From Demequina litoralis (GTDB taxonomy: Bacteria; Actinomycetota; Actinomycetes; Actinomycetales; Demequinaceae), in contig NZ_JAUHPW010000001.1 in the NCBI RefSeq assembly GCF_030418455.1, positions 496,001 to 560,000 on the forward strand: a stretch of 64,000 nt of DNA. Reading direction: 5' to 3'. Shown here piece after piece: positions 16,800-25,848 of the stretch. The notes beneath the pieces were generated by a model that worked only from the letters and a program-made list of their open reading frames with translations, searched no databases and was not told the DNA's origin. A program made the position numbers and the translations under genes. Each line of letters opens with the position of its first letter. Position 1 is the first letter of the stretch.

Positions 16800-18452
16800 A
16801 TGACCGACGTCCGCGACCAGGAGTGGTGGCGCTCCTCCGTGATCTACCAGATCTACCCCCGCTCGTTCGCGGACTCGAACGGCACCGGTGTGGGCGATCT
16901 GCGCGGCATCACCGAGCGGCTCGGCTCGCTCGCGGACCTCGGCGTCGACGCGATCTGGCTGTCGCCCTTCTACCGCTCGCCGCAGCGCGACGCGGGATAC
17001 GACGTCTCCGACTTCCGCGACGTCGACCCGCTGTTCGGCACCCTCGCCGACTTCGACGCGATGGTGGCCCGCGCGCACGCGCTCGGCCTGCGCGTCATCG
17101 CGGACATCGTCCCCAACCACTCGAGCTCCGACCACCCGTGGTTCCAGGAGGCCCTCGCGTCCGCGCCCGGCTCGCCCGAGCGCGCGCGCTACGTCTTCCG
17201 CGACGGCAAGGGCGAGGACGGCGAGCTGCCCCCGAACAACTGGGAGTCGGTCTTCGGCGGCCCCATGTGGACCCGCGTCACCGAGGCCGACGGCACGGCC
17301 GGCCAGTGGTACCTGCACATCTTCGACCCGTCGCAGCCCGACTTCAACTGGGAGCTCGAGGAGGTGCGCGCCGAGTTCGACGGCGTGCTTCGCTTCTGGC
17401 TCGACCGCGGCGTCGACGGCTTCCGCGTCGACGTGGCGCACGGCCTGATCAAGGCCGACGGCCTGCCCGACTTCGTGCAGTCCGACGAGGAGGCCTCGAT
17501 GGGCGGCGGCGCCGCGACCCAGTCGCCGTACTGGGCCCAGGACGGCGTGCACGAGGTGTGGCGCCGCTGGCGCCGCATCGTCGACGAGTACGACGGCGAC
17601 CGCATCCTCGCCGCCGAGGCCTGGGTCTACCCGCTCGACTTCATGGCCAACTGGGTGCGCCCCGACGAGATGCACCAGACCTTCAACTTCGGCTACATGG
17701 AGACGGACTGGGACGCGGACGCGCTGCGCGCGGTCATCGACGACTCGATCGCGACCTTCGGCGCGGTGGGCGCCCCGAGCACGTGGGTGCTGTCCAACCA
17801 CGACATGATCCGCCACGCGACGCGCCTGTCCCTGGGCGAGGACACCCCGCAGGGCCACGGCATCGGCCCCGACTCGCCCGGCCTGCCCGACATCGAGGAG
17901 GGCATCCGCCGGGCCCGCGCGGCCTCCTTGCTCATGCTGTCGCTGCCCGGCGGCGCCTACCTCTACCAGGGCGAGGAGCTCGGCCTGCCGGAGGCCGTCG
18001 ACATCCCCGGCGAGGCGCGCCAGGACCCCACGTGGCACCGCACCGAGGGCGAGCGCTACGGCCGTGACGGCTGCCGCGTGCCGCTGCCGTGGGAGGCCGA
18101 TGCGCCGGCGTACGGCTTCTCGCCCACCGGCGAGGCCTGGCTGCCGCAGCCCGCGGTCTACGGCGTGCTCGCACGCGACGCGCAGCTGGGCGTCGAGGGC
18201 TCGACGCTCGAGATGTACCGCACGGCCCTGCGCCTGCGTCGCGAGCTCGGTCTCGGCACCGTCGCCGGCGCCGTGACGTGGGACGAGACCCCCGCGGGCG
18301 TGCTCGCCCACCGGGTGGGCGACGTGCACGTCGTCGCGAACGTGAGCGGGGCGCCGTTCCCGGTCGAGGGCGAGGTCCTCGTCACGTCGCACGCGCTCGA
18401 GGACGGCATGGTGCCCGCGGACGCAACCGTGTGGGTGCGCGTGCCCGAGTAG
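16800..18452 (+). CDS. GH13 alpha-glucosidase / oligo-1,6-glucosidase
   Basis: 550-aa cytoplasmic glycoside hydrolase releasing glucose from alpha-glucosides. The start DQEWWRSSVIYQIYPRSFAD is typical of the GH13 oligoglucosidase group. Conserved regions: DIVPNHSSSDHPWF (II), GFRVDVAHGL with the nucleophile Asp near 210, AEAWVYP with the acid Glu near 272, LSNHDMIRHATR with the stabilising Asp near 335. ATG at 16800 follows GAGAGGTG. A LacI-like site lies upstream; a LacI and a PfkB kinase follow, forming a sugar-use unit. No transporter is next to it. Trehalose, sucrose isomers, maltose or isomaltose are all possible substrates. Confidence 0.92.
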   Translation: MTDVRDQEWWRSSVIYQIYPRSFADSNGTGVGDLRGITERLGSLADLGVDAIWLSPFYRSPQRDAGYDVSDFRDVDPLFGTLADFDAMVARAHALGLRVIADIVPNHSSSDHPWFQEALASAPGSPERARYVFRDGKGEDGELPPNNWESVFGGPMWTRVTEADGTAGQWYLHIFDPSQPDFNWELEEVRAEFDGVLRFWLDRGVDGFRVDVAHGLIKADGLPDFVQSDEEASMGGGAATQSPYWAQDGVHEVWRRWRRIVDEYDGDRILAAEAWVYPLDFMANWVRPDEMHQTFNFGYMETDWDADALRAVIDDSIATFGAVGAPSTWVLSNHDMIRHATRLSLGEDTPQGHGIGPDSPGLPDIEEGIRRARAASLLMLSLPGGAYLYQGEELGLPEAVDIPGEARQDPTWHRTEGERYGRDGCRVPLPWEADAPAYGFSPTGEAWLPQPAVYGVLARDAQLGVEGSTLEMYRTALRLRRELGLGTVAGAVTWDETPAGVLAHRVGDVHVVANVSGAPFPVEGEVLVTSHALEDGMVPADATVWVRVPE

Positions 18453-18521
18453 GATTCCCGCAGGATTGCGGGCGGCCGCCCCGGAGGACGGGACGGCCGG
18501 CGCGGACGGAAGGAGCCGAGG

Positions 18522-19553
18522 GTGGCGACGATCCAGCGGGTCGCTGAGCTGGCCGGCGTGTCCACGGCGACCGTGTCGCGCGCGCTCGCGGGCAAGGACA
18601 CTGTGTCGGCGGCGACCCGGCTCAAGGTCGAGGAGGCCGCCCGGTCCCTCGGCTACGTCGCCTCGGCCACCGCATCGTCCCTCGCCTCAGGCCGCACCCG
18701 GAACGTCGGCATCGTGATGCCGTACCTGGGCAGCTGGTACTACGCGAGCGTGCTCAAGGGCGCCCACCGGGCGCTCGCCGACGCCGGCTACGACCTCACG
18801 CTCTACCACCTCGAGGACACCGACCGTCATCCCGAGCGGCGACGCCGGCTGTTCTCCGAGTTCCTGGGACGCAAGCGCGTCGACGCGTTCATCGCGGTCT
18901 CCCTCGAGCTCACCGACGAGGAGCTCGACCGCATCCACGACCTGGGCAAGCCGATGGTGGGCCTGGGCGGCCCGCTGCGCGGCGTCACCACGCTCAGCCT
19001 CGACGACCGCGCCGTCGCGGACCTCGCGACCTCCCACCTCACGTCGCTGGGTCACCGGCGCATCGCGTTCATCGGCGGCTCCGAGGGCTTCGACCTCGAC
19101 TTCCACCTGCCGGCCCGCCGCCGTCAGGGCTACGAGGACGCGCTCACGGCCGCCGGCATCGACCTCGACCCGGCGCTGCGCCTCGAGGGCGACTTCACCA
19201 TCGAGGGCGGCCACCAGGCGGCGCTGCAGATCCTGGGCGACCCGCGCCGCCGCCCCACCGCGATCTTCGCCGCGTCCGACGAGATGGCGATCGGCACGAT
19301 CCTCGCGGCCCGCTCGCTCGGCCTGCGCGTGCCGGAGGACCTGTCCGTGGTCGGCATCGACGGGCACGAGCTGGGCCCCTTCTTCGGCCTCACCACCGTC
19401 GACCAGCGCCCGACCGAGCAGGGCCGCCTCGCCGCCGAGCTGCTGCTCAACGAGCTGCGCCCCCAGGGCCCGCACGAGCACACCGCCCGCGAGCTGCCGT
19501 ACGACCTCACGGTGCGCCGCTCCACCGCGGTCGCGCCGGGACACCATGACTGA
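18522..19553 (+). CDS. LacI-family transcriptional regulator of the alpha-glucosidase cluster
   Basis: 343 aa. N-terminal HTH TIQRVAELAGVSTATVSRAL, hinge around LGYVASATASSLASGRT, then a periplasmic-binding-like sugar domain (NVGIVMPYLGSWYYASVLKG, GHRRIAFIGG, PTAIFAASDEMAIGTILAA). GTG at 18522 with AAGGAG ahead; no better start. It lies 69 bp after the glucosidase and overlaps the PfkB gene by 8 bp, so all three are likely one operon under its own control through the site at 16697-16710. Effector sugar unknown. The ATASSL stretch is encoded by a GGACGATGCG copy. Confidence 0.92.
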   Translation: MATIQRVAELAGVSTATVSRALAGKDTVSAATRLKVEEAARSLGYVASATASSLASGRTRNVGIVMPYLGSWYYASVLKGAHRALADAGYDLTLYHLEDTDRHPERRRRLFSEFLGRKRVDAFIAVSLELTDEELDRIHDLGKPMVGLGGPLRGVTTLSLDDRAVADLATSHLTSLGHRRIAFIGGSEGFDLDFHLPARRRQGYEDALTAAGIDLDPALRLEGDFTIEGGHQAALQILGDPRRRPTAIFAASDEMAIGTILAARSLGLRVPEDLSVVGIDGHELGPFFGLTTVDQRPTEQGRLAAELLLNELRPQGPHEHTARELPYDLTVRRSTAVAPGHHD

Positions 19554-20454
19554 CCTCGACGTGCTCGTGGTCGGACCCACGAGCGAGAACCAGATCGTCC
19601 TGCTCGACGAGCTCCCGCGGCGGGAGCCGCACACCGTGTTCGCGCGGTCGTCGACCACCGCGCTCGGCGGCACGTCCGCGGGCAAGGCGCTCCACCTGGT
19701 CGACCGCGGCGTCGGCACCATGCTCCTCACCACGCAGGGAGACGACGCGACGGGCGAGGCCCTCGTCGACGCCCTGCGGGGCTGCGGTGTCGACGTGCGC
19801 GCGGTGCGCACCGACGGTCCCACCGAGCGCCACCTCAACCTCATGTCCGCGCGCGGCGAGCGCGTGTCGATCTACCTCCAGGCCGCCGCCGAGATCGAGG
19901 CGGAGGAGCTCCGCCGGGCCCGCGCCACGGCACGCGAGGCGCTCGGCCGGGCGCGCGCCGTCTTCCTCGACCTCGCGGACCTGTCGCGGCGTCTCATCCC
20001 CGAGGTGACCGCGCTCGCGCACGAGGTGTGGGTCGACCTGCACGACTACGACGGCGTCGACGCCTTCCACCGGCCGTTCCTCGAGGCGGCGGACGTGGTC
20101 CTGATGAACGGCGACCGGATGTCCGCGCCGTCGACCTACCTGCGCGGGCTGGTCGCGGACGGCAAGACGCTCGCGGTGTGCACGCTGGGCGCGCGCGGCG
20201 CGATCGCGGTGGGCCCCGACGGGTCCTTCGCGCGGGTCGAGGCGCCCCAGGTCGACGTGGTCGACCCCAACGGTGCGGGCGACGCGTTCGCCGCGGGCGT
20301 GATGTCGCACGCGCTGCGCGTGGGCGGCGCCGCCTCGCTCACCGGCGACGCGCTATGGGAGGCGCTCGAGGCCGGGTCCGCCCAGGCCGTGCGCGCGATC
20401 ACCAGCAGCCAGCTGTCGCCGCTGCTCGCGCAGTCCGCCCGCGCCTCCGGCTGA
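19546..20454 (+). CDS. PfkB-family carbohydrate kinase
   Basis: 302-aa ribokinase-fold kinase, transferring phosphate from ATP to a sugar hydroxyl. PfkB features: N-terminal LGGTSAGKALHLVDRG (G-G-x-x-x-x-A-like) and the C-terminal signature VVDPNGAGDAFAAGVM with the catalytic Asp near 252. Overlaps the LacI gene by 8 bp. With the alpha-glucosidase it suggests that a released ketose or other non-glucose moiety is phosphorylated here. Could be fructokinase or a related sugar kinase; specificity is not readable. Confidence 0.87.
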   Translation: MTDLDVLVVGPTSENQIVLLDELPRREPHTVFARSSTTALGGTSAGKALHLVDRGVGTMLLTTQGDDATGEALVDALRGCGVDVRAVRTDGPTERHLNLMSARGERVSIYLQAAAEIEAEELRRARATAREALGRARAVFLDLADLSRRLIPEVTALAHEVWVDLHDYDGVDAFHRPFLEAADVVLMNGDRMSAPSTYLRGLVADGKTLAVCTLGARGAIAVGPDGSFARVEAPQVDVVDPNGAGDAFAAGVMSHALRVGGAASLTGDALWEALEAGSAQAVRAITSSQLSPLLAQSARASG

Positions 20455-20491
20455 CCGCGCTCCCGGCCAATCCCCCGGCCCCGGCCCCCGG

Positions 20492-20547
20492 CAACCGTGA
20501 GGAATAGTGACGCTTCGGGGCCGCGCCCGGCCACAACCGTGAGGAAT
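20492..20547 (+). repeat. Direct-repeat pair ACCGTGAGGAAT, 42-bp period
   Basis: CAACCGTGAGGAAT occurs at 20492-20505 and 20534-20547 between convergent genes. The same element appears inverted at 63384-63447, again as a pair 42 bp apart. Not long enough or numerous enough for a CRISPR. Confidence 0.7.
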
Positions 20548-20557
20548 CCTGCCGGTC

Positions 20558-21433
20558 TTACCGGACGCGGGGCCGGGTGACGAGCGCCACCACGAGGAAC
20601 ACCGCCGCCACCGCGAAGCCGATCAGCGCGATCACGCTCAGCCGGTCCTCGAGCATCGCGACCGTGTCCTCGCTGACGATCCGGACGAGCGCGCTGCCCG
20701 CGGTGCCGTCCGCACCACCCGGCAGCACGGCGGCGATGCCGTCGACGCCCCACCACCTCAGCGCGAGCCACAGGCCGCCCGCGATGGCTCCCACCGCGAG
20801 CCCGGCCTTCGCCATGAACCACCGCAGCCGGTGCGTGACGAAGAGCCCGAGCACGATCAGCGCGAGGCCCGCCCACAGCGCCCACCGCTGGGCGAGCTCC
20901 ATGAGCCGGTAGCCGGTGCGGACGTCGTCGAACGTGTCGGCGTCCATCACCTCGACCGGTACCGGCGCGAGGGACACCTCGGGCGCGCGCTCCCCCACCA
21001 CCGGGATCCGGTCGATCTGGCCGTTCACGTACGCCGAGGCGTCCACGTCGATGACGAGCGGGCCCGGCGCGCGATCCTCCTCGGTGAGCTCGGCGGACAG
21101 CTGGCCGTGCGCATCGTCCACCTGCGCGAGCACCGCCTCGCGGAAGTCGCGCGTGCGCGCGGCCCCCGCGATCGCGTCGCGGACCACGTCGTCGAGCCCG
21201 AGCAGCGACAGGTCGAGGCCCGCGTCGGCGAGCGCGTCGAGCGCGCCGTCGGCGATGGCGTCGCCGACCGCGTCGACGATGACGTCGTTGTCGAGCGCCC
21301 GCGCGGCGATGGCCTGGACGGCCGTGCCGTCCTCGACGGCCTTGACGACGACCCCGCTCACGGCCCACAGCGCGATGAGCGAGCCGCCGACGATGATGAG
21401 CAGCGCCGACAGGACGGTGCGCAGAGCGCTCAC
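20558..21433 (-). CDS. Integral membrane protein, function unknown
   Basis: 291 aa. One N-terminal helix (TVLSALLIIVGGSLIALWAV), an extracellular-type domain of about 150 residues with an Asp/Ala-rich part (ALDNDVIVDAVGDAIADGAL), then three helices at the C-terminus. I chose GTG at 21433 because it overlaps the glnE stop as GTGA, implying coupling; the frame is open far upstream but that is antisense-like sequence inside glnE. Similar proteins of unknown role occur in actinobacteria. Position after glnE need not mean a nitrogen role. Confidence 0.75.
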   Translation of the reverse strand: MSALRTVLSALLIIVGGSLIALWAVSGVVVKAVEDGTAVQAIAARALDNDVIVDAVGDAIADGALDALADAGLDLSLLGLDDVVRDAIAGAARTRDFREAVLAQVDDAHGQLSAELTEEDRAPGPLVIDVDASAYVNGQIDRIPVVGERAPEVSLAPVPVEVMDADTFDDVRTGYRLMELAQRWALWAGLALIVLGLFVTHRLRWFMAKAGLAVGAIAGGLWLALRWWGVDGIAAVLPGGADGTAGSALVRIVSEDTVAMLEDRLSVIALIGFAVAAVFLVVALVTRPRVR

Positions 21434-24429
21434 CGCGCGTCCTCGTCCCAACCGAAGAACAGCCTCTCGGTGACGGTGCGGGCGCGGCGCGCGTTGCGGG
21501 AGTACCGCTCGTCGAGCTCGGGCCCGGTCCGGTTGCTGCCGAGGATCTCGGCGAGCACCCCGAGCTCGCGCAGGTCCGCGGGCAGCACGTCGGTGTCGCG
21601 GACCTTGCCGCGCAGCGCGAGCGCGCCGCGGAGGTCCGTCGCGAGCACCCACGCGGAACGCAGGATGGTCGCGTCCGGCCGTGCGATGAGGTCGAGCTCG
21701 GCGGCCGCCGCGAGCGCCTCGAGCGTCACCGTGGTGCGCAGCTCGGGGTGGGCGTGACCGTGCCGCAGCTGCGTGAGCTGCACCACCCACTCGACGTCGG
21801 ACAGGCCGCCGGGTCCCAGCTTGAGATGGCGGCGTGGGTCGATCCCGCGCGGCAGCCGCTCGGCCTCCATGCGGGCCTTGAGCAGACGCATCTGCTTGAG
21901 CGCGCCGTCGGGCAGCCGCGGCGGGTAGCGCACCGTGTCGATCATGCGGACGAAGGCCTCGCGCAGGTCGGGGTCGCCCGCGCACGGCCGGGCACGCAGC
22001 AGCGCCTGCGCCTCCCACGGGTCCGCCCACCGCCCGTAGTACTCGGTGCACGAGGCGAGCGAGCGCGCGAGCGGTCCGTTGCGGCCCTCGGGGCGCAGAT
22101 CCGCGTCGATCTCGAGGGGCGGCTGCGGGCCCACCTTCTGCAGCAGCGTGCGCAGCTCCTGGGCGAGCTGCACCGCGATCGCCTGACCGTCCTTCGACTC
22201 GCCGTCCCACACGAACTGCACGTCGGCGTCGGACTGATAGCCCATCTCGAGGCCGCCGTACCGGCCCATCGCGATGACCGCGAAGCGGATGGGGAGCTCG
22301 TCGAGCCCGCGGGCCTCGCGCACGCGGTGCTGGGCGATCCGCAGCGCGCCCTCGATCACCATGTCCGCCGCATGCGACACCGCGAGCGCGGCGTGCGAGG
22401 CGTTGATCATGCCGAGCACGTCGGCGGCGGCCACGCGCGACAGCTCGCGACGGCGCAGCCCGCGCAGCGCGGTGATCGCCTGCTCGGGATCGTGCGAGCG
22501 CCGCAGCACCGCGTCGGCCTCGCCCCAGAGGCGGGCGTAGCTGCGGGGCTCGAGGTCCTCGTCGCGGTCGAGCCACGTCACCGCCTCGCCCGAGGCGAGC
22601 AGCGCGCGGGCGACGTACCCGGAGGTCGACAGCAGCCGCGCGAGCCGCTCGGCCGCCGTCGCGGAGTCGCGCAGCAGCTTGAGGTACCACTGCGAGCTCG
22701 ACAGCTGCTCGGACAGCTGGCGGAAGGCGAGCAGCCCCGCGTCCGGGTCGGCGCCCTGCGCGAACCAGCCGATCATCGCCGGCATGAGCTGACGCTGGAT
22801 CGACGCCGATCGGGACACGCCCTCGGTCAGCGCCTGGATGTGGCGGTACGCGCCCGCCGGGTCGACGAAGCCGACGGCGGACAGGCGGGCCCGGGCGGCC
22901 GCATCGTCCAGGCGCGCCTCGTCGGCGGACAGCCGGGCGACCACGGGCAGGATGGGCCGGTAGAACATCTCGAGGTGCATGGCGCGGACGTCGCGGCGGA
23001 TGTCGGTCCACACCTCGTCCATGTAGTGCACGGTCGCGAAGCCGGAGGCGCGCGCGAGCACCCGTCGCTCCTGGTCGCCCTCGGGCATGAGGTGGGTGCG
23101 GGTGAGCTTGCGCATCTGCAGGCGGTGCTCCCACACCCGCAGCTGGCGGTACGAGCGGTCCATCGCGGCCGCCTGCGGGCGTCCGACGTACCCGCCGGCG
23201 CGCAGCCGCGCGAGAGCGTCGAGGGTGCCGCGCACGCGCAGCGACTCGTCGGCGCGGCCGTGCACCAGCTGGAGCATCTGGATGGTGAACTCGACGTCGC
23301 GCAGCCCGCCGGGTCCCAGCTTGATCTGCCGGTCCGCCTCGGCGGCGGGCACGTGCTGCTCGACGCGCCGGCGCATGGCCTGCGCGGACTCGACGAAGCC
23401 GTCGCGCTCGACCGCGGTCCACACCATCGGCCACATCGCCTCGATGTAGCGGGCGCCCACCTCGGGGTCGCCGGCGACCGGGCGCGCCTTGAGCAGCGCC
23501 TGGAACTCCCACGTCTCCGCCCAGCGCTCGTAGTAGGCACGATGCGCGCCGACGTTGCGCACGAGCGGCCCGTCGCGACCCTCGGGCCGCAGGTTCGGGT
23601 CGACCTCCCACAGCGCGGGCTCGATGCCCATGCCCGAGCAGGTCTTCGCGGCGGCGACGGCGAGGCGGGTGGCGACGCGCAGCGAGCGGTCGTCCTCGAC
23701 CCCCTCGGCAGGCTCGGCCACGTAGATGACGTCGACATCGGAGACGTAGTTGAGCTCCCGGGCACCGCACTTGCCCATCGCGATGATCGCGAGGCGGGTG
23801 GCGGCGTGGTCGGGTTCGTCGTGGCGTGCGATGGCGAGGCCCGCCTCGAGCGCGGCGCCGGCGAGGTCCGCGAGCGCGGCCCCCACGGCGGGCATGAACG
23901 TCGGCGGCGCGGCGGAGTACAGGTCCTCGGCGGCGACGCGCATGAGCGCGCGGCGGTACGCGACCCTCATCGCGCGCTGCCCCTCGGCACCGCCGATCGC
24001 GGCGACCGGCGCATCGTCCGCCGGATCGGCGCCGACGGCCTCGAGCAGCGCGGCCCGGACGTCGACCTCCGGGAACGGCGGGGCGTCGTCCCATGCCGCG
24101 AAGTCGCCCAGCAGCTCCGGGTGGCGGATGAGGAAGTCGCCGAGCGCGAGCGAGCCGCCGAGCAGGACGCCCAGCTTCGCCCCGGCCTCGGTCGCGGCGA
24201 GCGAGCGGAGCGTGTCGAGGTGGCCGCCGTCGCGCGCGGCCTCGGCGAGGCGCACCAGCTCGAGCAGGCCCGCATCGGGGTCCGCGAGGTACGACACGAG
24301 CGTCGCCGGATCCTGGAACTCGATCCCGACGATCTGCTGGATCTCCTCGACCAGCGCGGCCGCCCGCGTGGGGTCGGCGGCGCCCGCACGCCGCAGCAGC
24401 GTGGTGAAGGAGACCTCGCGCGCGCTCAT
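21430..24429 (-). CDS. glnE: Glutamine synthetase adenylyltransferase/deadenylase
   Basis: 999 aa, the two-headed enzyme that adds AMP to and removes it from glutamine synthetase I in response to nitrogen status. Two nucleotidyltransferase cores are seen: GARELNYVSDVDVIYV in the N-terminal (deadenylase) half and GGLEMGYQSDADVQFVWDGE in the C-terminal (adenylylase) half, each with its metal Asp pair, each followed by a GlnD-like helical domain (LKLGPGGLSDVEWVVQLTQL). Full length for the family. It sits 10 bp after glnA2 on the same strand, the usual actinobacterial order. Two GGACGATGCG copies fall inside it, both read as DDA. Confidence 0.96.
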   Translation of the reverse strand: MSAREVSFTTLLRRAGAADPTRAAALVEEIQQIVGIEFQDPATLVSYLADPDAGLLELVRLAEAARDGGHLDTLRSLAATEAGAKLGVLLGGSLALGDFLIRHPELLGDFAAWDDAPPFPEVDVRAALLEAVGADPADDAPVAAIGGAEGQRAMRVAYRRALMRVAAEDLYSAAPPTFMPAVGAALADLAGAALEAGLAIARHDEPDHAATRLAIIAMGKCGARELNYVSDVDVIYVAEPAEGVEDDRSLRVATRLAVAAAKTCSGMGIEPALWEVDPNLRPEGRDGPLVRNVGAHRAYYERWAETWEFQALLKARPVAGDPEVGARYIEAMWPMVWTAVERDGFVESAQAMRRRVEQHVPAAEADRQIKLGPGGLRDVEFTIQMLQLVHGRADESLRVRGTLDALARLRAGGYVGRPQAAAMDRSYRQLRVWEHRLQMRKLTRTHLMPEGDQERRVLARASGFATVHYMDEVWTDIRRDVRAMHLEMFYRPILPVVARLSADEARLDDAAARARLSAVGFVDPAGAYRHIQALTEGVSRSASIQRQLMPAMIGWFAQGADPDAGLLAFRQLSEQLSSSQWYLKLLRDSATAAERLARLLSTSGYVARALLASGEAVTWLDRDEDLEPRSYARLWGEADAVLRRSHDPEQAITALRGLRRRELSRVAAADVLGMINASHAALAVSHAADMVIEGALRIAQHRVREARGLDELPIRFAVIAMGRYGGLEMGYQSDADVQFVWDGESKDGQAIAVQLAQELRTLLQKVGPQPPLEIDADLRPEGRNGPLARSLASCTEYYGRWADPWEAQALLRARPCAGDPDLREAFVRMIDTVRYPPRLPDGALKQMRLLKARMEAERLPRGIDPRRHLKLGPGGLSDVEWVVQLTQLRHGHAHPELRTTVTLEALAAAAELDLIARPDATILRSAWVLATDLRGALALRGKVRDTDVLPADLRELGVLAEILGSNRTGPELDERYSRNARRARTVTERLFFGWDEDAR

Positions 24430-24439
24430 GGCGCCCCCT

Positions 24440-25774
24440 CTAGAGGACGGAGAGGTAGGTGTCGAGCTCGTACGGGGTCACCTGGGCGCGGTACGCCTCC
24501 CACTCGGCGCGCTTGTTGCGCAGCACGAAGTCGAACACGCGCTCGCCGAGCGTCTCGGCGACCAGCTCCGAGCGCTCCATCTCCGTGATCGCCTCGGCGA
24601 GCGAGGTCGGCAGCGGCTCGTAGCCCATCGCGCGGCGCTCGGCGTTCGACAGCTCCCACACGTCGTCCTCGGCGCCCTCGGGCAGCTCGAGGCCCTCCTG
24701 GATGCCCTTGAGGCCGGCGGCGAGCAGCACCGCGAACGCGAGGTACGGGTTGGCCGCCGAGTCCATCGCGCGGTACTCGACGCGCGCCGACTGGCCCTTG
24801 CCGGGCTTGTGCACGGGCACGCGCACCAGCGCGGAACGGTTGTTCGAGCCCCAGCACACGTACGACGGCGCCTCGGCACCGCCCCACAGGCGCTTGTACG
24901 AGTTGACGTACTGGTTGGTGATCGCGGTGATCTCGGGCGCGTGCCTGAGCAGCCCGGCCATGAACTGCCGCGCCACCAGGGACAGGCCCATCTCGCCGCT
25001 GGGCTCGTGGAACGCGTTGCGGTCGCCCTCGAACAGGCTCATGTGGGTGTGCATGCCCGAGCCCGGGGCCTCGAACAGCGGCTTCGGCATGAAGGAGGCG
25101 AAGACGCCCTGCTCGAGCGCGACCTCCTTGATGACCGTGCGGAACGTCATGACGTTGTCCGCGGTGGTGAGCGCGTCCGCGTAGCGCAGGTCGATCTCGT
25201 TCTGGCCCGGTCCGGCCTCGTGGTGGCTGAACTCGACCGAGATGCCCATGTTCTCGAGCATCGTGATCGCCTCGCGGCGGAAGTTGTGCGCGGTGCCGCG
25301 CGGGACGTTGTCGAAGTAGCCGGCACGGTCGACGGGGACCGGCTGCTGGCCGCTCTCGAACTGCTTGAACAGGTAGAACTCGATCTCGGGGTGCGTGTAG
25401 AAGCTGAACCCCTGATCGGAAGCCTTGTCGAGCGTGCGCTTGAGGACCTGGCGCGGGTCCGACATCGCGGGCTCGCCGTCGGGCGTGAAGATGTCGCAGA
25501 ACATGCGGGCCGCGCCCTGGCGCTCGCCGCGCCACGGCAGGATCTGGAAGGTCGCCGGGTCGGGCTTGGCGATCATGTCGGCCTCGTAGACGCGCGTGAG
25601 GCCCTCGACCGCGGAGCCGTCGAAGCCGATGCCTTCCGAGAACGCGTTCTCCAGCTCCGCGGGAGCGATCGCCACCGACTTGAGGATCCCGAGCACGTCG
25701 GTGAACCAGAGACGGATGAAGCGGATGTCGCGCTCCTCGACGCTGCGGAGCACATATTCCTGCTGCTTGTCCAT
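24440..25774 (-). CDS. glnA2: Glutamine synthetase type I, GlnA2 branch
   Basis: 444 aa; ATP-dependent condensation of glutamate with ammonia, or, in some GlnA-like relatives, with amines. N-terminus MDKQQEYVLRSVEERDIRFI and IGFDGSAVEGLTRVYEADMI match GlnA2; EIEFYLF, NFRREAITMLENMG, PGQNEIDLRYADALT and SGMHTHMSLFEG are substrate and metal segments. The C-terminus lacks the K-x-LYDLPPEE adenylylation loop, so despite its place before glnE it is probably not the target; the main GlnA should be elsewhere. Divergent from nadE. Family assignment is strong; its in vivo substrate is less certain. Confidence 0.93.
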   Translation of the reverse strand: MDKQQEYVLRSVEERDIRFIRLWFTDVLGILKSVAIAPAELENAFSEGIGFDGSAVEGLTRVYEADMIAKPDPATFQILPWRGERQGAARMFCDIFTPDGEPAMSDPRQVLKRTLDKASDQGFSFYTHPEIEFYLFKQFESGQQPVPVDRAGYFDNVPRGTAHNFRREAITMLENMGISVEFSHHEAGPGQNEIDLRYADALTTADNVMTFRTVIKEVALEQGVFASFMPKPLFEAPGSGMHTHMSLFEGDRNAFHEPSGEMGLSLVARQFMAGLLRHAPEITAITNQYVNSYKRLWGGAEAPSYVCWGSNNRSALVRVPVHKPGKGQSARVEYRAMDSAANPYLAFAVLLAAGLKGIQEGLELPEGAEDDVWELSNAERRAMGYEPLPTSLAEAITEMERSELVAETLGERVFDFVLRNKRAEWEAYRAQVTPYELDTYLSVL

Positions 25775-25836
25775 GCGGCCTATCCTGCCCCATCCATGTG
25801 ACGATCGTGTGTCGTCGCCTGGCGTGCCGCGCGCTC

Positions 25837-25842
25837 TACGCT
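25837..25842 (+). promoter_or_regulatory. -10 element TACGCT of a leaderless nadE transcript
   Basis: TACGCT ends 6 nt before the ATG at 25849, so transcription would begin at or next to the start codon. No Shine-Dalgarno is present. Leaderless mRNAs are common in actinobacteria; the call is by spacing only. Confidence 0.5.
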
Positions 25843-25848
25843 TGACCC

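Noticed and set aside
20492..20547. CRISPR array from the ACCGTGAGGAAT repeats
   Set aside because: Just two units per site, short and imperfect, and no cas genes anywhere in the window.
20558..24094. Very long open frames antisense to or out of frame with glnE, Arg/Pro/Ala-rich
   Set aside because: They follow from high GC at third positions, have shadow-type composition, no family motif and no start signals. The true genes glnE and the membrane protein explain the region.
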